The notes under the pieces: model-generated | What the model was told of the DNA's origin: nothing | What the model saw: the letters and a program-made list of their open reading frames with translations, nothing else | The model's database searches: none | Position numbers and translations under genes: made by a program | DNA from: Phymatolithon calcareum | Lineage: Eukaryota; Rhodophyta; Florideophyceae; Hapalidiales | Direction: 5' to 3' | NCBI GenBank assembly: GCA_977006965.1 | Contig: OZ345384.1 | Coordinates: forward strand, 806,001 to 870,000 | DNA: 64,000 nt | Shown here: piece by piece, positions 20,210 to 30,879 of the stretch | Position numbering within the stretch: position 1 is the stretch's first letter | Layout of the letters: every line of letters starts with the position of its first letter

Positions 20210-20465
20210 TCTCAGCGCGTAAAGCGTTCAGTTCGCTTGGATGCTCGGATTGAACGTGACTCACAAAATTCGTGTAACCCCGTCCAGAATCTTTCCGTCG
20301 CGTTCCACTCTTGCAAGTCGACACACCGCAGTTGGTATCCGACTGCGTGAAAAATTCATCGCGAACACGCATACCGACAACTTCCGAACCGTGCTCGCCT
20401 GGTCCACAGTTCTCGTTGTACTGTGTTGATCGCGATGATTTCACAATCCTGGGGGAACTCTTCAA
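20200..20465 (-). pseudogene. BED-type zinc finger, probably hAT transposase start
   Basis: The frame carries DTNCGVSTCKSGTRRKDSGR and GYTNFVSHVQSEHPSELNAL. That is a C-x4-C ... H-x4-H finger in which the aromatic/Asn 'GYTNFVSH' matches the helix of BED fingers at the N-terminus of hAT transposases. Just downstream it is interrupted by the LINE that begins at 20209. No dimerisation domain is present. Confidence 0.55.
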
Positions 20466-21403
20466 TAACCGGACCGAAAAAGTGAGGAGTCCGCAACCGA
20501 CATGTCATGCGCTATCGATAACCAACATGTCACATTACTCTTCAAGAATACGTAGACTCAGTCAGGCGTTCTCTAGTGAATAATGCTTCCAAATAAATAC
20601 AATAATTGTCGCAACCACGACGATCTCAATAAATACCATAAATATGCGCGACTCAGGAATAAATTATTAGAACAATATTTTAAATAATTGCAATAGCAGT
20701 TATTTTTTCCAATGCTTTGTCTCAGCTAGTACACCTCGATTTTGGCCTGTTGGATGTGCACAAGCATTTTCGTGTCGTTAACTCCCTTGTTGCTGAGTGG
20801 GATGCCAAAGTACGAGACTTTTTGACATTTGACAGCGTTGTTGAAAGCCCTCGGTGCTCGCCGATCTACTAGTAGGTGCAGCGTTTATGTCTCCGAACTA
20901 ATTCCAACAATTCAGGACCTCGTTGTGTAGCTTCTACAACGATCTCATGAGAACATTTTGAACATCAGAATTATTATTATATCTCCTACTACATCTGTGC
21001 CCTGATCATCGAGAACCATTTGCCTGGTACACAAGTGCGTCGAACATGTACCAGAGGGAGCAAGCCGGTCAGCGCTAAAGTAACTCCTCCTAGTGAGGTG
21101 AATTGATTAGTTTTTGATCTCCCGTTGATCTCTCACTGATGAACAAGGATCGATAACTTTGTGGATATCTAAGATTGCTTATATGATTTCCCTATGATCC
21201 AATAAAGGCATTTACAGTTCGGCATTTTGATTTTGTTGGAAATTCTCTTCGATTAATAGAAGCATAAAGACAACGTGAGAGTTTGTCAATGTGTAGGTCA
21301 TTTTCCAAGTCAATTCGCACTAGCAAATCGTCGCCGTTCACTGTCTGACAACTTTTTTGACGCAGTTATGCTCAACATGCCACATCTCGTTTACTCGGCC
21401 ATA
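20466..21403. other. AT-rich region, nothing recognised
   Basis: Only short frames and no repeat shared with the window. AT-rich runs lie near 20590-20720. Confidence 0.4.
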
Positions 21404-22170
21404 TTATATATTTGTACCCCCTTGTTCGTTTTCTTCAGACTCAAAGTATCCAGCTACCCAGCACTTCTGCCTGGAATCCGATGAGTTGTTCGCCTTTCGG
21501 AGCTGAAATCGCTTGTAGAACTCCATATTAGATGATCGCTGACCGCTTTTGAAATGAATCATTTGTACTTTTCGCAAGCAGGAAATTAAAACGGGGCCTT
21601 TTTCCCACCTGCAGCCGTTCCTCTGTATGAACATTGAGTGATTTGTTCATTTTCTCTGTACTGAGATGATGGTCCTGATACAATCGACAGCATTTTCCGA
21701 GCGCATAAGATCTTAAGTCCAAGTAGAGTATTGCTGTGGTGGAACAGGTGAGCTTCAATTCGCACGGACGACTGTGCCCTTGATCCAATTTTCCACACCA
21801 GTCGCTCCACAATGAACTGAGACACAATGGTCAGCGATCCACAATCGTTCATCATTTCCGCGAGGTGAAGGATAGCATGACTTGTAGGGGTAAAGCAGAA
21901 CTTATGGGAATCGTTGATAAAGAATATTTCTCTGAAGAGCGCGTGTGCTGTTTGAACAATAGCTCGAAGCTCCGAAACGGCTGCAGCATCTGGAGTAGGG
22001 TCAAAGACAACGTCAAGCATTTGAGATGTAATCACGCGAAGACGAGTAAGTCGATTATCGACATTTGCACCGCGAAAAAGAAGAGCTCCGTAATGCAACC
22101 CGAGATTTTTCCAGTCCTCTGCTTTATATCTTCGAATGAACTGAAATGGCAGTGGCGGTCGGCCCAAGAG
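21404..22170 (-). pseudogene. Transposase-like fragment (DUF4218/CACTA-like)
   Basis: The main frame (22167-21586) contains GLHYGALLFRGANVDNRLTR, VQTAHALFREIF and SHAILHLAEMMNDCGSLTIV followed by SQFIVERLVWKI. The pattern H-x3-HL-x4-x-G-S/P-L...S-F-x-x-ER is what I know from the domain downstream of the catalytic region in CACTA-type transposase genes. A further piece in another frame (21634-21404) contains SSNMEFYKRFQLRKANNSSD and WVAGYFESEENEQGG and may be its C-terminus. No terminal repeats found. Confidence 0.45.
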
Positions 22171-22684
22171 GCTGGTGTGCTTCCAAGGTTGTCCTTCAAA
22201 GCGTTTTGCGATCTCATCTGGACTGCTTTACAGATAACATAGGGAGATGACAAGGCAACTATCTTTTTGTGTAAGCCCAATGAGAGATAAGTAAGATATT
22301 TGACCCACGCTGATAGGCACAAGTGCAGCGGATCAAACGGGAACGATTTAGTGTAGTCAAGATTTAGTCTTGATATTATCGTCAGAAGTGCCCCACCAGT
22401 TGCAGCGAACAGCGGAACCGTTCACGGAGACATCTCCGAGTCTTTCTCATGGAATAGGCGGAACACTTGTCCGTGTTCGAAAATAATGTTCACTTACGGT
22501 CAGGAGATTGCCTCAGAATGGGGACTACTGGTGGCGTGATCCTTTTGTCACGCTACAATGTCCTAGATATTTCGGATCTCCGATCTACAGTGGATAGGGA
22601 CGGATCTGATCAGGAATTCGGAACTCACGGCGAAAGATCAATTTTATCATCTGGAGTAAAATTACTTAAATCTCTGAAGCTCTT

Positions 22685-23125
22685 TTAACACGAAAGAAGT
22701 CTCAGTCGCTCAACTTCACTAGAGGGTAAAGGACTGTGAACGTTCGGGGAGAGAAATACAGGTGTTGGCAGTCGTCTGTAGCCTGGGAATTCAAGGCCGA
22801 TTAAACTTCTCGTTACAGAATAGTACTTCTTGCGCCCATACCGGACCATGGGAGACATAAACACCTTTCCGCCCAATTGCCAGAGACTCCAAGTACATGG
22901 ATATCTGGAAAAGATATGCAACTTATCAGAGGACAAAAAGAGTAAGATGGAGCAAACTATAGAGATAGTACAAACTTTGAAAGGTACAAATCCAATTTTG
23001 TGCAGAGATAGATCGAGGCCATCGACATTAGTAGGTTTTGTTGGCAGCTGGGTGATTTGCCGGCCTGGGCACTGCATTGTTAGCGAGATATGGGCACCTT
23101 TTGCCGTCTTGTATGCGGCTGCCAT
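22685..23125 (-). CDS. Unrecognised coding region, probably with an intron
   Basis: The frame begins MAAAYKTAKGAHISLTMQCP and DGLDLSLHKIGF. Near 22990 a GTACCT donor-like site is followed about 80 bp later by a CTTTTCCAG acceptor. Splicing there would continue as ISMYLESLAIGRKGVYVSHG and stop soon after, whereas reading straight through gives a Ser/Pro-rich tail ending at 22685. I cannot choose between them. It lies just downstream of, and in the same orientation as, the gene at 23200-23932, and may be its 3' part. Confidence 0.35.
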   Translation of the reverse strand: MAAAYKTAKGAHISLTMQCPGRQITQLPTKPTNVDGLDLSLHKIGFVPFKVCTISIVCSILLFLSSDKLHIFSRYPCTWSLWQLGGKVFMSPMVRYGRKKYYSVTRSLIGLEFPGYRRLPTPVFLSPNVHSPLPSSEVERLRLLSC

Positions 23126-23199
23126 TGGCCCGTGCTGGGCTGCCCCTACGCGTTAGCAAGGGAAGTGTCGTACTTGTACTCTGCAGTCTCATACAGTAC

Positions 23200-23932
23200 C
23201 TAAAGAAGTCGTTTAGCATTGTCTGATGCCATTGTTGTGCTGGTATGCAGTGCGCTTGAACGCGTACAGGCAGACGTAAAAGAAGCAATCTAAAACATTG
23301 TCAGATTGGAAACGAGCGGCAATTCGCCATCGCAAGAGAAAACATACCAAAGCCTTTCGAATACTCTCCTGGGCGTTTCCCTGACCCCTCCCAATGAGAG
23401 TTCCATTGTCGACCAAGATCATTTTCCCATTCCTCTTCGTTGGCCTCTTCATTTTCAGAAATTCCATGAAGTCCGCATTGTCTCCAAGGACGAACTGAGC
23501 GGCGCGCTTCACAATTGGACTTTCCTCAGCCTTTGACTGTGCAATGAACTCGCAGTAAAAATCCTGCCCTTCAGGGTCTAAATACTGCACGCACGTCGAA
23601 TACTTGACAAAATCCTGACAAAATGTGAACAGAATTTATAGGAAGATCGAGGTTAGCACAACAGGTCGAAATGCCATGTTAGAAGTTTCATAGAACTAGA
23701 CAGACTTTCCTGTGCGTCACTCACTTTCTGTAAAGCGGATAGTGCAAAGACAAGAAGAAAAGTTAGAAATTTGAACAATAGGCATCGAAAGAGAAAGAAT
23801 GAGCTTTGAAGTTATTACCTTCACCAGCGTATCGGAATCCTTATGCTCATTTTCCGGAGCGGGTGTGTCACTGATTGTGCTCAAAGATTGACATATCTTC
23901 TCCCGGACGTCTTTCTGGCACTCAACAACCAT
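23200..23932 (-). CDS. Multi-exon gene of unknown function
   Basis: Exon 1 (23932-23819) starts with ATG after an in-frame stop and encodes MVVECQKDVREKICQSLSTI and an acidic stretch to DSDTLVK. The next certain exon (23614-23348) has an acceptor TTTTGTCAG and encodes DFVKYSTCVQYLDPEGQDFY, IVKRAAQFVLGDNADFMEFL and GKMILVDNGTLIGRGQG. A 58-bp intron (23347-23290, GTATGT...GTTTTAG) leads to exon 4 (23289-23200), which ends SDNAKRLL. All junctions are in phase 0 and no stop interrupts the exons. A small extra exon near 23727 is possible, because a GTAATA...TTTACAG pair (23818-23728) also fits. I recognise no domain. This is the best candidate for a non-transposon gene after the peptide pair. Confidence 0.5.
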
Positions 23933-24892
23933 TCATCATCGTAGAGGTCATAGTGGAAATAGCCCTTGACAGCAGTGTGACGTGCAGAATAGAGCGTGAC
24001 AGATCCACTATAGAATTTTCTCATTTTGAAATGAGGCAAGATGAGACTAAACCTGACCTATACCACGGCAAAGGATGCAAACAGCAGTGGATAGATACCA
24101 CGATTGCAGACGATGCGCATGAGCGGATCATTAGTGATTAGGGGCTACAATTGCTAAATAGTATTGTTAGTGCGCCCCAAGCTGCTCTGATATCGGTTTT
24201 ATGCAGTTGTAGAGAATTTAAATTGAAAAATATGAATAACTACACTTCTAGACTGCGAAAACTTGGGCAGAGAACGGAAAAACTCGGTTTGTGCCGAAGA
24301 CGATGCCCAAATATAACCGAAGTCATCGCTTGGAATTTAGAACAGTGAGGAGCCATACGTGCTTCTCAAGCTCTTAGGGCTTTTGCTTATCTGTGCATCA
24401 TCTTCAAATTGCAAAAATTGTTTATTCCTTTCCATTCTTTCAGTAAAAGAACAAATATTTTCGTAGAATTAAACAAATATTTGTCACATATTGAAATACT
24501 AAGACTGGAAACGCAATTAAAGCGCTCAGAAAAGCAAAAAAACGACACGTGCAGCCTTAATGATCTCAAGCGATCTATTTTTGCTGTTCGAAGAACCGCC
24601 AGTGATCAAGACATCTTTGACTTAAACTGCCACAGTCGAGCCCACCTAGGTCCTGGGTGAAATGTACACGACGCAATTGGCATGGACCGTTGCACTGCTG
24701 GAGAGTCTAGCGAGAGCTCCTGTCAACCTTTTGGCCGGACGACGAGTAGCATAACATGGTTCCTTCTTTGTCTTCCCAGATCAATTCCTTGGCTATCCCA
24801 TGTCCGTGGTTTTGATTCATCTTGTTAATTCCGCACAGTGGTAGATTAAGGAAATCCATAAATTTTCCTAGCAGCGCAAGCATTAATAAATA
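23933..24892. other. No defensible gene
   Basis: A plus-strand frame at 24409-24660 (ILRLETQLKRSEKQKNDTCS) is weakly protein-like. The rest is AT-rich with short frames. No repeats recognised. Confidence 0.3.
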
Positions 24893-25483
24893 ATGCCTGT
24901 GCTGACAAGTAAATTTTTGGATTTCATCGCAAATCGATCACCATCAGGAGCAAAATGCGAGCATGGTATTTCTGGTAGTCGAACTTTTCGTAGAAGTAAG
25001 GAAGCCAAAAATGCTTTTCTTCTCTCTTCTGCTCCTCCTGAGCGGGGACTTGTCTTTAAGCACTATGTAGATAAGAAGCTAACCTTTGCTACAGAGGAGA
25101 AACATGATTTTGAAGGCGGCGCAATGTTCTCTCTATACAATCTTATCTCTCGCCAGGTGTACGTTTTTACTGTTATCCTCAACAAGAAACTTCACATACT
25201 GGTCCATAGCTTCGATTTTCGATCTAATGTCCGGGTCTCATACTGTTCAACTTTCTTTCGAACAATCATTACTAGTTTGACGAGAGAAATCATCTCTAAG
25301 ATCGCCAGGATTGGTACAAATTCACGCTCCGTGAGAGAACATCCACAATTCTGCACTGGGCTACGCACGCCTCAGAAAATTGTAAGCCGTTTTTCAGGTC
25401 TGGACCGTACACACTGCATCGTCAATCAAGCTGATCTTCTTCCCGTACACGGCCAATTAGATTCGCTTACTTTCAACTGCTAG
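24893..25483 (+). CDS. Hypothetical protein, 196 codons
   Basis: An open frame from ATG with mixed composition: FVFKHYVDKKLTF-like and SKEAKNAFLLSSAPPERGLV words, then hydrophobic LYNLISRQVYVFTVILNKKL and basic TSLTREIISKIARIGTNSRS. No competing frame on the other strand. No recognised motif, no start-site evidence, and possible splice sites (TTTTTCAG at 25391) are untested. Its length in AT-rich DNA is the main support. Confidence 0.3.
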   Translation: MPVLTSKFLDFIANRSPSGAKCEHGISGSRTFRRSKEAKNAFLLSSAPPERGLVFKHYVDKKLTFATEEKHDFEGGAMFSLYNLISRQVYVFTVILNKKLHILVHSFDFRSNVRVSYCSTFFRTIITSLTREIISKIARIGTNSRSVREHPQFCTGLRTPQKIVSRFSGLDRTHCIVNQADLLPVHGQLDSLTFNC

Positions 25484-25628
25484 TATACTAATTATGATGG
25501 CAGCGTTAAACCAACACACACATTTGGAAATGGCGCTATCGGAACAGCGGCGAACGCCATGCAAAGTAGATTGCTATGTTTAAGGGTGCCTTAGAATCGA
25601 GTGCGGCGTTCTTCTTCAAGAGCTGCTT

Positions 25629-26042
25629 TTGTTTGATTTTTTGAACGAGTTACATCCGACTACGCCATCCTGTTTTCTTAATATTGTTTTCCCCGTTTTC
25701 AGCTCCAGTGGGGCTTTTATTGCTCGTAGTAGGAACATATCAGAATTGAAATCTAAGCCATTGTTCACTCAATTTTTTATTTTGTTTTTAGGGTATGGAG
25801 GATATATTGGAAGTTTATATCGCATGTTTGAATTCGTGCTTCAGGTATTCAGCAGCACGTTGAGTCTTCCGCACGGAGAAGATGCTGTATTTGGCAGTGA
25901 CGATGCGATCTTGTTTCACTCAGGTGTGAAAAACGTATCAATAGGGTTTGAAAAATCGAAAGGAGTACATACAGCTATCATCAATGTATCAAGGCAACAT
26001 TGTAATATCGTTCAGGTCATCGGAAGATATCAATACATCTAG
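25629..26042 (+). CDS. Hypothetical coding region with acceptor-like sites
   Basis: A 137-codon frame. CCGTTTTCAG at 25692-25701 and TTTGTTTTTAG near 25791 look like intron acceptors; after the second, another frame begins GMEDILEVYIACLNSCF. The true exon structure is therefore uncertain. No family recognised. Confidence 0.25.
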   Translation: MFDFLNELHPTTPSCFLNIVFPVFSSSGAFIARSRNISELKSKPLFTQFFILFLGYGGYIGSLYRMFEFVLQVFSSTLSLPHGEDAVFGSDDAILFHSGVKNVSIGFEKSKGVHTAIINVSRQHCNIVQVIGRYQYI

Positions 26043-26296
26043 AGTAATTGATACGCAGAGTATCGCACAATTTCACATGTCCATTATGCAGACATCTTGG
26101 ATATAATTTGGTGTATTAACCAGCTATCTTACAATACTCAACTCACCTCACGGGGTACTCGATAATGAAAGTTTACCTGCAGAAGCTGGTTCAAAGTTAG
26201 CAATTTGGCAGGAGGAGCACGTCCATAGCTCGGCCAGAAACGGCTATTTGAGGTGTATGAGATGACAGTGCACAAACCAATGCAACGGCAATGCTA

Positions 26297-26693
26297 CTGT
26301 CAGAGGGACCTTCTTGAGAATTCGATTTTTGCGTCCGCACTACCAGTCTGGAAAAGTCCTCAAATCCAGTCCGAAATATTTTCACTGGTAATGAGGACGC
26401 GGCATAGGTTTGGCGTGGCTGATGTGCTCATCTATAGGACATTTTTTCTCATAACGATTTTAGTTTTCGGACGTGGAATTGCTTTTCAACCAAACTTTTC
26501 GTGATGTTTCAAGTTTTTGCTCAAAAGTGTGCGAAAACATCTGAAGCGAAAGTTTGCAAATCAACACTCAGCCACTGAAAACCTATGCCGCGTCCTCGTA
26601 ACCAGTCCACGAAATAATGACTGGTAATAAGGACTTTTTTGACTGGGTCTATGCCGCGATTTTGATGAATTCTCAAGAAGGCCCCTCTGTCAG
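26297..26693. mobile_element. MITE-like element, 397 bp
   Basis: CTGTCAGAGGGACCTTCTTG at 26297 is mirrored at 26693 (CAAGAAGGCCCCTCTGTCAG). A second, inner inverted pair GAGGACGCGGCATAGGTTT lies at 26388-26406 and, inverted, at 26580-26598. GACTGGTAATAAGGACTTTT-like words recur inside. No coding sequence; no target duplication found. Confidence 0.65.
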
Positions 26694-27269
26694 CATTTCA
26701 GGAGCGTAAATTTTACGCTCCTACAGTATGATACTCGCGACTAGGGCGTTTCATTTTTTGGCAAGCGCTGGCAAACTGGAACAAACCAATCAATTGTATA
26801 TATCCACATTATATTTTTGAATTGAAATATGAGAATATGGCAGTCGGCTCTGGCCGAGAAACGAGCATTGCAACGTTCCACTATTGTTCCACTTGGATTA
26901 TACACTGGTCCTGACGGGACATTCGCGGGCTCTAAATGGGAGCCACAGTCGTCCTCTTGTATGCTGTGTGCGCGTTCGTGCAGAAACTGTAAACTACTCT
27001 AAAAGATAAGTCAAGAACACGAACGAGAAGGAAGGCGAAGTCATGAATTCGAACTCCGACAAGACCCCGGACACCTGATATAGCCGTTGAGACCACTAAC
27101 TAGACTTCCCTTGGGTTTTCGGGGGTTTCAATCTTTCCCTATTTCCCAGAACATAGTCTAAATAGATAGTTAAAACGTATACTTTGTGGTAGATAGTTGC
27201 CTCCTTTCCCCACGCCAGGGGACACCAGGAACTACAATAAAATCATTACCATTCACTGACTTTTGAATT
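26694..27269. other. No recognisable gene
   Basis: Mixed-composition sequence with short frames only. Precedes the LINE-C relic. Confidence 0.3.
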
Positions 27270-28106
27270 ATGAGCTGTTCGGGTAGTACCCAAATGTACG
27301 GCCAAGATCAGGTTTACTATTTCTGGATGCGTAAGGGAAGAAGAGACGCCCTTGCAAGACGCTTTGTGCAGAGATTGATAAGAAGACGCGATGCGCTGAT
27401 ATCTGGTCCAACAACAGAGATGACGAACAAGGAACGTCAAGTAGCGGAGAGAGATATTGCCCAGGCGAAAGTGAATGGCTTCCTGTGCGTAGCAGCAAAC
27501 GAAACGACAGCTAAGACAAACATCAAGAAATACCAAAGAAACAAGATACTTGAGGCCGCAGAGGATGTGGAAAAGTCGAAAAAAACGACCTATACCGCAC
27601 GCGAAGTTGTCGTTACCCCCGCACCTTCTCTTCAATTCAAGAAGACAAAGAACACTTGGCATCAAGTGGTCATTTGGAATGTTCCATCCAATGAGCACCT
27701 GTGCCCTTTTCGAACTCACCGGCCAATGTGGGAAAGATGCCATCGAAGACGTGACCAATGGCCTCGCAAAGGAAAGACTCTCCAAAGAGGACAGCGCCTG
27801 GACTAAGCGAGCACTCGACGAGCTCCTAACTATGTTCCAAGCTGTGGACAACTAAGGACTGCCCGCAACTTGAAATCCCAGCCTGCCACAGGACAGGGGT
27901 GTAACTTTCCCCCTCGAGGTCCCGAAGGAGACCAGAGGAGGGTTTTTGTAGTCCACTGAATCGTGTTACACCAACAAGAAAAGAAAACGCCCCCATAGAC
28001 AGAATCTAGCCAAAACCTCTTGGCCCTAGGAATGTTGCCCCAAGCGTCAGCAGATGCGTTGGTAACTTTAAAATAAAAATCTACCTTTCTTCTTCTTCTA
28101 TTTCTA
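27270..28106 (+). mobile_element. LINE-C relic: C-terminus, 3' UTR and (TTC)n tail
   Basis: The coding end (27270-27855) is basic and helical (RRFVQRLIRRRDALISGPTT, KERQVAERDIAQAKVNGFLC). It shifts frame near 27690 and ends ERLSKEDSAWTKRALDELLT before a stop, the same 'ALDELL' ending seen in other LINE C-termini here. A 250-bp 3' UTR follows and ends with GTTGCCCCAAGCGTCAGCAG, AATAAAAATCTAC and TTCTTCTTCTAT. The same 3' end recurs at 31.1, 31.55 and 46.77 kb. Confidence 0.65.
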
Positions 28107-28199
28107 GATGCGCTGGTGCACTTCAATCATCATTAATGACAGTATTATGTTGCCGCACCTACAGCAAGGGCATTTGACGTCCACTATGAACTAAGGGCA

Positions 28200-28434
28200 G
28201 TGACATAAATTCACTGGAGCAACGGACAGTATTCCAACAAAGAGGAAGGAGAGAGCCTAATAAGAGGAAAATTCCGTAGGACAAGACAAGAGAACTCCCT
28301 GCAATACATAAATTTCCACAACTGAAACACAGCCAACTGGCGGTTCAGTACGCCTTTGGAAGATTTCCAAGTGTCTACAACACTGATGGCAGATAGATTC
28401 GGCAACAAAGTCAGACAGCACATGGAGACCCTAG
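28200..28434 (+). mobile_element. LINE-A relic, upstream half (split by piggyBac-like element)
   Basis: The plus strand reads RFGNKVRQHMETL just before the insertion and continues with DLNLCKEEDRAATEKALDD at 30367, aligning with ARAHMETL and TEKALDELLLFSK at 56.1-56.3 kb. Removing the insertion and one CTAG restores the reading frame, which dates the LINE before the piggyBac-like element. Confidence 0.75.
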
Positions 28435-30362
28435 TGTCTATTTCACGGAAATTTTCCCTCAATTGAGGGAAGAGATTCATTTAATTTTTGCTCATGAAAG
28501 TTACTCGCTATCAAGCGCATCAACAGCGCCAAGCTAATAGATGTCTTCAGCATGCTTAGTGAAGCAGTTCCTAACAGTAGAAATGTCGCAAATGTATAAT
28601 GTGGCACTATCAAGCGTATTACATTGTGGGAACACCATGGTCGTGGTCTTGCATTTTCAAACTCTGCAGTTGTTTTGCACAACAAAACTTGTCATCATGA
28701 CATCTGAAAGTATCCTTTTAATTTTCTTAGGGGTAAAGTGGCATCCAATGCTACTCTCGAATGCAAATCTACGCTCTGGCGCAACTGAACGTCGACAAGT
28801 AATGCGCGTGTCAAATGCTATCGATGAGTTGCTCTTCCGGCACTTCACAAAACCTTCACTGCGTCATGTGCTGCTGACACTCTGCATGGTCACCAGAGAA
28901 TAACAACTAGCTAACAACCTAGAAAATCGCCAGAAGAGTTAGATGGCCCCTATGAACTATAGGCGCACTTGTTGAATGTCTGCAGAGTCAGTACTCACTA
29001 AGTATGAATCCACACATGCAATGCGCCTTGTACTGGCATACGCGGCCATAAGGCAGCACAGAACTACCATTCCGTAGGCCATCTCGCCTTTAAAATCACT
29101 TTGACACAGTGTGCTTTCTGTGGTCATTCGTGGGATCGACATAATCTTGACCGAGGTGACCAGCGGTACTGCGGGGCGTATATGTCGCCTAATTCACTTG
29201 ATTTCACTCTGCACGAAATCAACCGGAGGTATTCTGCCACCGGCATCACTGTTTCGGAAGAAGAAGGGCCGGGGAGATACTTCTTCGGCCTGGTAGACCT
29301 CCAGAAAGCGCTCTCAGCGCCGAACTCAACTCTTGCCATGAGGACAAGCCTCTGTCACTGTAGTCTCTTTTCGACCTTTCTTCTCAGCTTAGCGGGCATC
29401 CAAGCAGCAAGTTTTCGAGGGTAACTTGGGGAAACATCGTCACCATGCAATCGCACTTCGAATGAAGTCCAATACCACAATTCACGGATAAGAAGTCTCT
29501 GTTTAGAGTGGAATTTTCCACAACTGAGAGTAAAATCGTCTCTAAAACGGACATAGAACTTCCGTTTGTACATTGGGACCCAATGAGCGCACGTATTCGG
29601 CTCGCGGTCGGGCGTGATGACATCAAGTTCCCGGTGTGATGTTTTGTCTCAAGGGCCCTGTAAGACTTAGGCGAGAGTGCTCGGAAGAGGGCGCTTAGAG
29701 CTTCTGAAGGTTTATCGAAGCTTGTATGCCCTTCTGAGGAGCATGTGATCTCGACTCTAGACGATAAACAGGCGTTTCGCGAATGAAGATTGGCAATGAT
29801 GATCACTGTAAGCAGGCCTAGGCTATACCGCGCTTTTGCCGGTGTTGGCTCGGTTCAAGCTTTTCAGCGTCTGTAATGTCAACGACAGCGTTCTATGCCT
29901 TGACGTTGACAATGTGGACTGTCTTAATCTTAGTCTTCTTCAATGGATGACGAATCAGAACCCATTTCATGCGATGTGACATGCTCGCGCGACCATTGAT
30001 TTTTCCCCGAGTACATTCTGAACCATACTACTCACCTTTTTTGACTTCGAAATGGCTCCGCATAGTCTGGAGCACTCTGATTGACGGCCTGCAGATGCTC
30101 TCTTGGTGTGTACTGATGTACCGGCCGCGCGCGGCCGGTGTTTTTCTCCTGGAATCGCAGGTCTGGAACTTCTGAGTGACCAACATATTTTCGTTTCTAG
30201 CACCGAACGAGGCGAATTTAAGGTAGTAGTGTGGATACTCCTCGCACAGAAGATGAGCCAGGCTTTACGAATATGGCATGAGCGATCTGTTTCGAATTTG
30301 CTTTATGGATTTTTTTGAGCTTTCAAATCGCCCCTCAATTGAGGGAGTTCGTAAAATAGACA
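28435..30362 (-). mobile_element. piggyBac-like element, copy 2, CTAG target duplication
   Basis: Termini TGTCTATTTCAC and GTAAAATAGACA, each flanked by CTAG (28431-28434, 30363-30366). CCTCAATTGAGG palindromes lie near both ends (28457 and 30332). The minus strand holds decayed N-terminal (30203-29967), central (29806-28957) and C-terminal (28848-28490) transposase sequence. This copy keeps more of the centre than copy 1 but is more mutated. Confidence 0.85.
28490..30203 (-). pseudogene. piggyBac-like transposase, copy 2, many breaks
   Basis: The N-terminal part (SVHTKRASAGRQSECSRLCG) aligns with copy 1. LHSKCDCMVTMFPQVTLENL matches the entry to the DDE domain. The frame at 29339-29124 reads FWRSTRPKKYLPGPSSSETV and PVAEYLRLISCRVKSSELGD, fitting the piggyBac core where copy 1 is deleted. 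The C-terminus keeps parts of the Cys-rich tail. Stops and shifts occur throughout. Confidence 0.6.
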
Positions 30363-30366
30363 CTAG

Positions 30367-30690
30367 ATCTCAACCTATGCAAGGAAGAAGACAGAGCGGC
30401 AACTGAGAAGGCACTAGATGACATTTTGCTCTTCAGCAAAAGAATCATCGAGAGTATGCAGAATGAAGAAGACCTGTTTTGAAAGAAGAAGCGACGCCTC
30501 GAAAACTGCTACGAAGAGCTATTAAAAACAACCGAGTACATGCTAGGGGCTCAGACAGAATACCAGACATAAGAGTAGAGCCGCCTGAGTGAGGGTAGCA
30601 CCTGAGGAAGCCTTGCCCGTATATTCGTATGACTGTGGGGCTTTAAAAAATTGCAATAAAAATATATATATATATTCCAAACATCACAAG
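30367..30690 (+). mobile_element. LINE-A relic, downstream half and 3' end
   Basis: Last codons ALDDILLFSKRIIESMQNEE, stop at about 30479, then a 3' UTR with GGAAGCCTTGCCCGTATATT and TGTGGGGCTTT, which pair into a hairpin, and an A/T-rich tail (TTGCAATAAAAATATATATA). The same 3' end occurs at 39.3, 41.7 and 55.9 kb. Confidence 0.8.
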
Positions 30691-30711
30691 ACGGCAGCGT
30701 TCCGGGTGGTG

Positions 30712-30879
30712 ATGTCCGACGCATCAACGAGGCACTGTTTCTTCGCTTCCGGTCAACTCTTTACAAGACTCAAGAGCAAGGCACCTCATTTTCGCAATCG
30801 CCACATTGACGCGAAGGTTGTCATTTTCGATGCTACAGGGACATTATTAGAACGGAACCATCCATCCCGCGAGTTGTGA
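30712..30879 (+). CDS. Fragment with a HAD-like phosphatase motif I
   Basis: 55 codons from the ATG at 30712. The frame contains HIDAKVVIFDATGTLLERNH. A hydrophobic strand followed by D-x-T-G-T-L is motif I of haloacid-dehalogenase-like hydrolases (nucleophile Asp), and in that family it sits near the N-terminus as here. The frame stops right after (SREL*), and motifs II-IV were not found downstream, where a new LINE-C tail begins. A gene start cut by repeats or a chance match are both possible. Confidence 0.35.
   Translation: MSDASTRHCFFASGQLFTRLKSKAPHFRNRHIDAKVVIFDATGTLLERNHPSREL

Noticed and set aside
28957-29142. Signal-peptide-like frame on the minus strand
   Set aside because: It lies in the decayed transposase of piggyBac-like copy 2 and needs no separate gene.
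29101-29424. Plus-strand cysteine-containing frame resembling a secreted protein
   Set aside because: The minus strand over these bases fits the piggyBac core (KKYLPGP...) inside a piggyBac-like element.
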